A DNA stretch of 64,000 nucleotides from Microcystis wesenbergii NRERC-220. GTDB lineage: Bacteria > Cyanobacteriota > Cyanobacteriia > Cyanobacteriales > Microcystaceae. Where the stretch lies: NCBI RefSeq assembly GCF_032027425.1, contig NZ_JAVSJA010000001.1, positions 2,431,501-2,495,500 of the forward strand, given 5' to 3'. Made by a program: the position numbers and the translations under genes. Positions 1-6,602 of this stretch are shown here, one piece after another. Below the pieces are notes generated by a model. It was not told the origin of the DNA. It saw only the letters and a program-made list of their open reading frames with translations, and made no database searches. Position 1 is the stretch's first letter. Each line of letters starts with the position of its first letter.

Positions 1-1
1 C

Positions 2-79
2 GGCGTGGGGGGCGTGATTGCTCCGTTTATTGCTATTAAGATTATTGATGAGATAATTTCAGCGATCGGGTTGAGGTAA
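2..79 (+). CDS. kdpB: KdpB C-terminal end (partial, K+-transporting P-type ATPase subunit B)
   Basis: Only the last 25 residues are in the window, ending with TAA at 77-79. They read GVGGVIAPFIAIKIID and on to GLR, which fits the hydrophobic end of KdpB (in E. coli roughly GLGG..VPFIGIK.ID...GL). KdpB is the catalytic ATPase subunit of the inner-membrane Kdp potassium pump. The call is supported by kdpF and kdpC candidates downstream at 2251 and 2595. The stop codon overlaps the start of the next gene by one base (TAATG), which suggests translational coupling. The identification rests on a short tail plus context. Confidence 0.75.
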   Translation, partial: GVGGVIAPFIAIKIIDEIISAIGLR

Positions 80-1179
80 TGGGAAAATCGGCAATATTTA
101 AGCCTAGTTTATTCGGATTGAAGCACTCGAATCGGGATTTTACCCAAAAAGAAACATGGGGTAAAAATCAATTTAATTCCTCATTTCCAGCTTCTTTGTG
201 CGCTTACTTAGATGGGAAAGGACTGAAAAATGTATATCTGAAACTCGATGAAAATTTAAAAATTCAACCGGCGGAGTTAAGTACACAAGAGTTATACGGT
301 CTAGCTCCCGATTCCGATAATTTATTTTATGCTTTCGAGAGTCAATTTACGCCGTATAATCAATTTGTAATCGGTAGTTTGCCTAGAGTCGATCTAGTAA
401 CCCAGAGAATCGATAACGGTAATTGTCTTCGAGGTCTGGAAATTAAATTAACCGCTTTACCAGACAATACAACTTGTGACTTAGAAGATATTCGTTATGG
501 ATGTGAAATAGTGGTTAGACCAGATACCATTGTGTATCTCGCCTGTAGTATAATTAATCACATTAGGCAAAATACACAAAAATTACAGGAGATTATCGGT
601 AGTGATTTCGATTCTATTCAAGACTGGACAGAACCGAGAGAGGTAATGCCTTATTTACTATCAATAGTTGGCGTTATTGACCGACTATCGCTTGATTTAT
701 TGCCCTATCAACAACCATTTTTAATACAGCCTATCTGGAAAACGGAAGGCAAATCTTCAAAATTGGCAGAGCAATGTTTAGATGTGTTCGTTTGGAGCGA
801 TCTAGCTTTCACTCGGCTATTCGTAGATCTGACTAAATTTGAAGCGAGAATAGAAAAAACTATTTCCAGACAAATACGTTCTGCGATATGGCTGTTCAAA
901 ATGCTTGACGATTTCAGCAAACAGGAGCGCATCAATCATAGAAAAATAATCGATCAACTTTCTTACAATACAAAAAACGATAAAGCGTTTGCATTAAGCG
1001 GCAAAATTACCAACCGGTATATGCGTTCAGAAATTTTGCATCGACCCAGAATTAACAAGTCAGAAATCAGAGAAATTATTTTAGGAGGTGGACAAAATTT
1101 ATTGAGTCCTGAAAGGCGATTTGATGCTATTATTTATAATTCACCCGATTTGTTTAATTTAGAGGAGGGAGCAAAATGA
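79..1179 (+). CDS. HindVP-type type II restriction endonuclease
   Basis: A 366-residue protein whose N-terminal stretch (about residues 10-45, with PSLFGLKHSNRDFTQKE and then WGKNQFNSSFP) is what I recall as the conserved start of the HindVP restriction endonuclease family (Pfam RE_HindVP). Characterised relatives recognise GRCGYC. It overlaps the downstream cytosine methylase by four bases (ATGA), the usual layout of a type II pair. Its start overlaps the kdpB stop, so it may be read from the kdp transcript. The family assignment is from memory of the family's sequence. The recognition site is inferred and not visible here. Confidence 0.75.
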   Translation: MGKSAIFKPSLFGLKHSNRDFTQKETWGKNQFNSSFPASLCAYLDGKGLKNVYLKLDENLKIQPAELSTQELYGLAPDSDNLFYAFESQFTPYNQFVIGSLPRVDLVTQRIDNGNCLRGLEIKLTALPDNTTCDLEDIRYGCEIVVRPDTIVYLACSIINHIRQNTQKLQEIIGSDFDSIQDWTEPREVMPYLLSIVGVIDRLSLDLLPYQQPFLIQPIWKTEGKSSKLAEQCLDVFVWSDLAFTRLFVDLTKFEARIEKTISRQIRSAIWLFKMLDDFSKQERINHRKIIDQLSYNTKNDKAFALSGKITNRYMRSEILHRPRINKSEIREIILGGGQNLLSPERRFDAIIYNSPDLFNLEEGAK

Positions 1180-2114
1180 TCACAATCGATTTATTCGCTG
1201 GTTGTGGTGGTTTATCTTTAGGTTTCCAGAAAGCGGGGTTTACTATTGTGGCCGCATTTGATAATTGGATACCTGCTATAGATGTCTATAGAAATAACTT
1301 TAGTCATCCGATATTTAATGTCGATTTATCTAGAGAATCTAATCAAGAAATATTGGCTCAATATAATCCTGAGATTATTGTCGGCAGCCCTCCTTGTCAA
1401 GACTTTTCCAGTGCGGGTAAGAGAGACGAGGGTTTAGGACGAGCGAATCTAACGCTCACATTCGCTGAAATTGTAACTAGAGTAAGTCCCCAATGGTTTG
1501 TTATGGAAAATGTGGATAGAATTGAGAAAAGTAAAATACTCACTCAAGCAAAACAAATTTTTAAAAGCCATGGTTATGGTTTAACTGGAAAAGTTATTAA
1601 TTCTTGTTACTGCGGAGTTCCTCAAACTAGAAAAAGATATTTTCTGATCGGTAAAATGAACGAAGAAGATGATTTTTTAATCGATGAGATCAATGAAAAT
1701 CTATCAAGTCAACCTCTGACTGTATTTGACTATATGGGCAAAGAATTAGATATAGAATACTATTATAGACATCCTAGAAGCTATCAAAGAAGGGCGATAT
1801 TCAGTATTTATGAACCTAGCCCTACTATTCGAGGAGTAAATCGACCAGTTCCCAAAACCTATCGACAACATCCCGGTGATGCTTGTCATCTTAAGGAAAA
1901 ATTAAGACCGCTAACAACAATCGAGCGAAGCTATATTCAAACTTTTCCTAAAGACTTTATTTTTGCTGGAACAAAATCTAATCTAGAACAAATGATTGGC
2001 AATGCTGTTCCTATTAATTTGGCTAGATATGTAGGCCAATGTATTCTTAACTATGAATTGAAAAAGGGAAACAAGATAACCTATCGACAACTACAGCTAA
2101 GTAAGTGGTTATAA
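1176..2114 (+). CDS. DNA (cytosine-5) methyltransferase, partner of the HindVP-type nuclease
   Basis: A 312-residue C5-cytosine methylase with its motifs in order: I (DLFAGCGGLSLGF, from residue 5), IV with the catalytic Cys74 (GSPPCQDFS), VI (MENVDRI, near 110), VIII (QTRKRYFLIG, near 150) and X (GNAVPINLARYVG, near 270). The variable region before motif X should set the target sequence. It transfers methyl groups from S-adenosylmethionine to cytosine and protects host DNA from the nuclease encoded just upstream, with which it overlaps by four bases. The length is typical of a compact family member, and no motif is missing. Confidence 0.92.
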   Translation: MITIDLFAGCGGLSLGFQKAGFTIVAAFDNWIPAIDVYRNNFSHPIFNVDLSRESNQEILAQYNPEIIVGSPPCQDFSSAGKRDEGLGRANLTLTFAEIVTRVSPQWFVMENVDRIEKSKILTQAKQIFKSHGYGLTGKVINSCYCGVPQTRKRYFLIGKMNEEDDFLIDEINENLSSQPLTVFDYMGKELDIEYYYRHPRSYQRRAIFSIYEPSPTIRGVNRPVPKTYRQHPGDACHLKEKLRPLTTIERSYIQTFPKDFIFAGTKSNLEQMIGNAVPINLARYVGQCILNYELKKGNKITYRQLQLSKWL

Positions 2115-2175
2115 TTAAATTGAAAATAGATTTTGTCTTTGATCCCCCCTTAATCCCCCCTTGATAAGGGGGTGT
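2115..2175. repeat. Interspersed C/G-rich hairpin repeat (GATCCCCC type)
   Basis: A run GATCCCCCCTTAATCCCCCC is followed by TTGATAAGGGGG, forming a hairpin with C- and G-rich arms after the methylase stop codon. Very similar sequence occurs at about 18521-18555 and 21474-21630. It is probably a dispersed repeat that also acts as a transcription terminator. Confidence 0.55.
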
Positions 2176-2250
2176 CTGATAATTTTTGACAACTACAGCT
2201 ATTTTCTTGATTTACTGGCAAAAACAAATCTCAAAAAAACTCTAATTCTT

Positions 2251-2457
2251 ATGAAAGCATCCCTTAGAAAACACCGATTTTTCTGGTATATTTTCTTAAA
2301 TTTATGTCTGACAATTCTTTTCTCCTCCATCGTTCAAGCTTCTACGGGAAGTGCTATAAATAGGGGGCAAGCCTCCGCATTAACCCTTTTAGGATTAGTC
2401 GCCTTTGCGTTATTTATCTATCTGTTCTTGGTCATCTTTGTACCGGAGAGGTTTTAA
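2251..2457 (+). CDS. kdpF: KdpF-like small subunit of the Kdp potassium ATPase
   Basis: A 68-residue membrane protein. The ATG at 2251 gives MKASLRKHRFFWYIFLNLCL, a first hydrophobic segment that could be a signal or TM helix. A second helix ends in YLFLVIFVPERF. The last 30 or so residues resemble KdpF, the tiny peptide that stabilises the KdpABC pump; E. coli KdpF is about 29 residues, so this is a longer form with an N-terminal extension. An in-frame reading from 2161 runs through a repeat and is unlikely to be coding. It lies between the R-M genes and kdpC. Confidence 0.7.
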   Translation: MKASLRKHRFFWYIFLNLCLTILFSSIVQASTGSAINRGQASALTLLGLVAFALFIYLFLVIFVPERF

Positions 2458-2591
2458 TAGACTTCTGGCATAATTAATTTTTGAGAGTTCAAAAAATTGA
2501 TTGTTGTTTATTCTTAATTCTCCCGTCTCCCGTCTCCTGTCTCCTGACTCCTCACTAACCACGACAATTTTTGATTTTTATAAGAGGTCTA
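2458..2591. mobile_element. MITE (TIR TTAGACCTCTT type) between kdpF and kdpC
   Basis: About 134 bp starting at the kdpF stop (TAGACTTCTGGCATAATTAA) and ending in the inverted form TTTTTATAAGAGGTCTAAT just before the kdpC ATG. The arms pair as TTAGACCTCTT inverted repeats, and the same ends bound 51632-51815. The interior is low-complexity (CTCCCGTCTCCTGTCTCCTG). The right arm supplies the AGAGG that looks like the ribosome binding site of kdpC. There is no ORF inside. Confidence 0.65.
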
Positions 2592-2594
2592 ATT

Positions 2595-3251
2595 ATGAGT
2601 TTTGCACGCGAGGCCGGTAGAGCCATCCGTTCTACCCTAGTTCTCTGGGTGATCACTGCGCTGATCTATCCTTTTGCGATGATCGCCGTCGGTCAAATTC
2701 TTTTTCCCTGGCAAGCGAACGGGAGTTTGATCACCAATAATCAAGGTCAAGTGGTGGGTTCGGCTCTAATTGGGCAACCTTTCACCAGCGATCGCTATTT
2801 CAATAGTCGCCTGAGTACCACCGCCTACAGTACGGCCGATCCGAAAAACGATCCTAACAAGATCCTGCAAACCGGGATTTCGGGGGCGAGTAACCTAGCT
2901 CCTAGTAACCCCGCATTGATCGAACGGATTAAAGGAAAACCCGATCCCGATCCGCAAAAAGCACTCGAGGGGGAGATTCCCCGATTAGAGAAAGCGGCAA
3001 TTAAACCCACCGCAGATCTGGTGTACACCTCCGGTTCCGGTCTCGATCCCCATATCACCCCGGAGGCAGCTAGAGCGCAGATCGATCGGGTGGCGCGCTC
3101 GCGCGGATTACCGCCCAATCAAGTGGAGATCCTCGTTACCAAAAACACCGACGCTCGCTTTCTCGGCATCTTCGGCGAACCGGGGGTTAACGTGCTGAAA
3201 CTGAATCTGGCTCTAGACGCGATCGCAAGCATCGATGATCGCTATCTCTAA
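2595..3251 (+). CDS. kdpC: KdpC, K+-transporting ATPase subunit C
   Basis: A 218-residue KdpC: an N-terminal TM helix (LVLWVITALIYPFAMIAVGQ) followed by a soluble domain with family motifs such as FTSDRYFNSRLS, SGASNLAPSNPAL and SGSGLDPHITPEAA. KdpC joins KdpA and KdpB in the high-affinity potassium pump and is thought to assist ATP binding. The ATG at 2595 has AGAGG seven bases upstream, better than the in-frame TTG at 2571. The gene lies after kdpF, separated by a MITE. No kdpD follows; a broken opposite-strand gene does. Confidence 0.93.
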   Translation: MSFAREAGRAIRSTLVLWVITALIYPFAMIAVGQILFPWQANGSLITNNQGQVVGSALIGQPFTSDRYFNSRLSTTAYSTADPKNDPNKILQTGISGASNLAPSNPALIERIKGKPDPDPQKALEGEIPRLEKAAIKPTADLVYTSGSGLDPHITPEAARAQIDRVARSRGLPPNQVEILVTKNTDARFLGIFGEPGVNVLKLNLALDAIASIDDRYL

Positions 3252-3686
3252 AACCAATTATCGCTAATCCTGCCAAAGAAAGGAAATAGCGATCGCCAAT
3301 GCCACAGATAATGGGGGGGCAAGATGTTTAAGTTTCTGTTTGAGACTTTGGGGATAAATATCCTCTCCCCGTCCGATAATCCATAGTCCTTCGTTGAGCC
3401 ATTTTTCTAGGGTTAATCCTAGCAAAAAACCCGATTGAGTAGGGAAAAAAGACGCCCAGAATCCAGTGCGCGCGATCGTGATATCTGGTAATTTTTCCTG
3501 TAAACTGCGATCAAGCAGGTCTGCGGGAGTTAATTGCTGTTGCCGTAGCCAACTAGCAATACTATTATACTCGCTCAAGGTGAAGGGCGAGGGTTCTGTA
3601 GGGCGATTTTGTCCAAAATTGGCACAAAGCAAAAGAATTGCTTGAGTATCGGCGGCTAACATCCAAGAATCTCCCCACGAATTCAT
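3252..3686 (-). pseudogene. DprA-like DNA-processing protein, N-terminal remnant (frameshifted and truncated)
   Basis: The reading starting at 3686 (or 3662) gives DTQAILLLCANFGQNRP and continues to WIIGRGEDIYPQSLKQKLK, then APP, resembling the N-terminal part of cyanobacterial DprA-type proteins. At a run of seven Gs (3313-3319, Cs on this strand) the frame is lost. Shifting by one base restores PPIICGIGDRYF and then GLAIIGFRD, which fits the DprA Rossmann core (consensus A.VGSR). The gene then runs into the end of kdpC and stops matching. DprA loads RecA on incoming single-stranded DNA during transformation. This copy cannot make a full protein; the usual length is above 300 residues. Confidence 0.65.
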
Positions 3687-3919
3687 CTACTTTTGATCGC
3701 TTGATTACCCACGAGGAAAATTTCGACGCGGTATTAGCGATCGCCAAAGTAACCACTTCTATTCAGATTCTACCAGTTTATTTTCCCTTGATCGCCGGTT
3801 ACGATTAGCAATTCTAGAAAAGAAAAGTTTTTGATGCGTTACGGCAATATTAACATCTTGATTGTTTCTCTAAAAACAAGGGATTGCCTAACGCAATCTC
3901 CTTGATATTTTCTGAAATT
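3687..3919. other. Intergenic, nothing recognised
   Basis: No gene or clear repeat is visible. The segment carries GCGATCGC-type octamer pieces and lies upstream of the dprA-like remnant and downstream of the methylase-nuclease gene, both of which are on the minus strand. Confidence 0.5.
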
Positions 3920-6571
3920 TTATTCCTCCCCGGAGAATTCCAATAACTCTGCCAGTGAATTATCTTCACTTTCTATCTCGTCAATTGTATTATCAGTTAA
4001 GCCCAACTCTTTCTTGGCGAACACGCGCCTTGCACGACGATCAAGAATTTTGATAATATTGGTTCTATCTTGTTTAATTGCATCAATGTCTTCTTTTTGT
4101 ATCAACACCATATAGTATCTCGATACTTCCATCATTCGATAAGCATACTGAAAAGCGTCTCTAGTAAATTCACCAGTAGTCACAATCATAACTACGTCAG
4201 ACCCTGTTACGAAGGTCATACCAACTTCTTTGGCTAATACTTCTACATCTACTCGCTTTGTATTTTTACACTGAATTTGCCAACGATGATAAACAAAGCG
4301 GTCTGATGCTGCCAGAACATCTACTTCACCCTGTCCAGTTTCATAGTCTCTTTTCCGCCATTTTGTGAATCTAAGACTGGTTAGACGAATCATCCAAATC
4401 GCCAGCAGTTCAAGAGCTTTACCTTTAATATGTTTATCGGGATTATCTAGGTCATTAACAACATCTTCAAAACTTCGATTTAGCTCGGTTTGGGAGATTT
4501 CTGTAATATCGGATATAGATTGTAATAATCTAGATAACAGTTCTAGCTGTGATTTCTCGGTAAGCTTGACAAGATTAGGTTTCGCTCCTCGTCCGCTGGT
4601 CGTTTTCTCAGTTGCAATTAAGCCGACTTTTACTAAAGGTTGAATAATATCCTGAACAAAAGATTTCGAGGGGAATCGTATTTTATAAACACTGGTGGCG
4701 TATCTGGTAATTTTATTCCACTCGGTTAGCTCAGTAATCGCCATCTGAAGCATAGCCAGTAAAAAATATTTTTGTTCGGAACTAAGAGTATAAAGCTCGT
4801 CAATATAGTCTTGATCGAGTTCCAATAGATCATAGACTCGATCCCAGTTAATCTCATAACTTTTCTCCAGGACTTTAGCTTCTTGTAACCATTGTCTCAT
4901 GGTACTAACATAAGTACAATTGGTCGAGAGTGAATACCCCATTTCTTGAAGTTCGTAAGCGATGATTTCTAGCTGGGGTTTATCTCCCCTACTATTAATC
5001 GCTTCTATGGCTTTTATTAGGGACATTCCAGTTAGGTTAACAAGAATATGGCGAGCAAAAATTGTGAAAACTGTCTCACTATCTTGTTGATTGTCTAATA
5101 TTTCATTAGCGATATCCGTGAGTCGATACTGCCAATCATCACCATCAATTGATTCAACCAACTTATAAGCACGAAGGGAAAGAAATGTATTCATGGCAAG
5201 TTTGCCACGATTCTCTCCTTTCTGTAGATCGTTTTGGCTGGAATGGTCAGCATAATAACGTTTAGCAATCTCATCCTGAAGCACTCGACGATCGGGAAGA
5301 CAATCAGAACAAAGTTGTACTAATTCAGATGCTTGAAATTGCTTAGGAGAAAACTGGTCGCCGTAGGTAAATCTGATGATTTTTTTGTCTGTCATACTAT
5401 TATCGCTGGCAGGAAACAAATCTAACTGAACAAAAGGTTTTTGAGTATCCATTGTCAAGCTTTTGTCAGGATAATCCTTAGCCAGTTCTAAGGCTCGTGC
5501 TTTAAGAGTTTTTCTATCCTTTATAGGAGCTACGACCAAAGGAGCATCTTGTTCAAATCGAAACTGCGAAGCTATCATATAATCTTCATTTAATTCAAAC
5601 GCTAACCAACGACGCTCAAGGGTTTCAGCTACTCGTCCTGTCATGTTTGAACCGGCAAAAGGATCGAGAACTAAATCACCAGGCTCAGTACAGAGACTAA
5701 TAACAAATTCGGGTAAAGCTTGCGGAAATCTAGCAGGATGGGGTTTCACCCCTTCTTCCTTACATCTTCTTTGATAGTAATCATTAGATGCCGTGTTAGA
5801 AGCGGATATAACATTTACTGGCTGCCCTAAATCATTCTCTAAAATCCAGTTGAACTCTCCCAGTACTGGACTACCTATAGACGCGCCTCTTTCCTGAATA
5901 GAATCAGTAATAATATTTGGGGGAATAGCTCCTCCTCGGTCATTCTGAAATTTAGTGGAAATATCATGTCCTGACGGGCGCAGTTTTGCCTCATAGCCAT
6001 TTTTAATCAGGTTTTTCATTGCCTCGCTATAAGGGCGTAAAACTCTCTTGTTATTTGCTTTCGGGTGCGGCTCCTTCGATAACCACCAAACGGTATTGAC
6101 AGCATCCTTGACGCGTTCCCTCCTGACTGTCACCCATTCTGCGGGGGTAGGAAGTTTGGCTGGATTATACCAAAAAAGTTCTTGGGCGAGAAAAAAACCT
6201 AGTCCACCTTCTAATCTCGGTTTACAAAGTTCTATAACTAACTCGAAATGATACAGAGAACGCACGGGAAAACCTTTAAGCCAACTACCACCAATATCTA
6301 TAACTAGGGAGCCTTTGGGCTTGAGAATACGATAAAATTCACCAGCAAATATTTTAAACCATTCAACGTAATCATCAGCGTCCACATTGCCATACTCTTT
6401 TTTTCTTACTAAGGCAAAAGGTGGGGAAGTACAAATCAAATCGACACTCTCATCCGGCAACTCCCCCATCAGTGTCAGGCTATTACCCAAATAAGCGGAA
6501 CCAAGCCGAGTCTCATAATAGGGATTTCGGCTGATTTTGATTAAACCATCGTACTCAGTAACAATTGGCAC
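3920..6571 (-). CDS. Fused DNA amino-methyltransferase and Mrr-like restriction nuclease
   Basis: An 883-residue protein. Residues 25-340 form a beta-class methyltransferase: motif IV TSPPF at 48-52 comes before the SAM-binding motif I (DPFAGSNMTG, about 302-311). TSPPF favours an N4-cytosine enzyme, though N6-adenine cannot be excluded. Residues 390-690 look helical and winged-helix-like. Residues about 720-850 form an Mrr-like PD-(D/E)XK nuclease, with GEVDVL and later QIQCKN giving the D and Q-x-K catalytic residues. A single chain could therefore both modify and cut DNA. It stands alone, with no separate specificity subunit nearby. Confidence 0.8.
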   Translation of the reverse strand: MPIVTEYDGLIKISRNPYYETRLGSAYLGNSLTLMGELPDESVDLICTSPPFALVRKKEYGNVDADDYVEWFKIFAGEFYRILKPKGSLVIDIGGSWLKGFPVRSLYHFELVIELCKPRLEGGLGFFLAQELFWYNPAKLPTPAEWVTVRRERVKDAVNTVWWLSKEPHPKANNKRVLRPYSEAMKNLIKNGYEAKLRPSGHDISTKFQNDRGGAIPPNIITDSIQERGASIGSPVLGEFNWILENDLGQPVNVISASNTASNDYYQRRCKEEGVKPHPARFPQALPEFVISLCTEPGDLVLDPFAGSNMTGRVAETLERRWLAFELNEDYMIASQFRFEQDAPLVVAPIKDRKTLKARALELAKDYPDKSLTMDTQKPFVQLDLFPASDNSMTDKKIIRFTYGDQFSPKQFQASELVQLCSDCLPDRRVLQDEIAKRYYADHSSQNDLQKGENRGKLAMNTFLSLRAYKLVESIDGDDWQYRLTDIANEILDNQQDSETVFTIFARHILVNLTGMSLIKAIEAINSRGDKPQLEIIAYELQEMGYSLSTNCTYVSTMRQWLQEAKVLEKSYEINWDRVYDLLELDQDYIDELYTLSSEQKYFLLAMLQMAITELTEWNKITRYATSVYKIRFPSKSFVQDIIQPLVKVGLIATEKTTSGRGAKPNLVKLTEKSQLELLSRLLQSISDITEISQTELNRSFEDVVNDLDNPDKHIKGKALELLAIWMIRLTSLRFTKWRKRDYETGQGEVDVLAASDRFVYHRWQIQCKNTKRVDVEVLAKEVGMTFVTGSDVVMIVTTGEFTRDAFQYAYRMMEVSRYYMVLIQKEDIDAIKQDRTNIIKILDRRARRVFAKKELGLTDNTIDEIESEDNSLAELLEFSGEE

Positions 6572-6602
6572 TACTTTATTTTCTAGCTATTTTTCCCAAC
6601 TT

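Noticed and set aside
2-79. Upstream tail as the end of a second cytosine methylase (motif X-like helix)
   Set aside because: GVGGVIAPFIAIKIID fits KdpB's end better, and kdpF and kdpC follow downstream.
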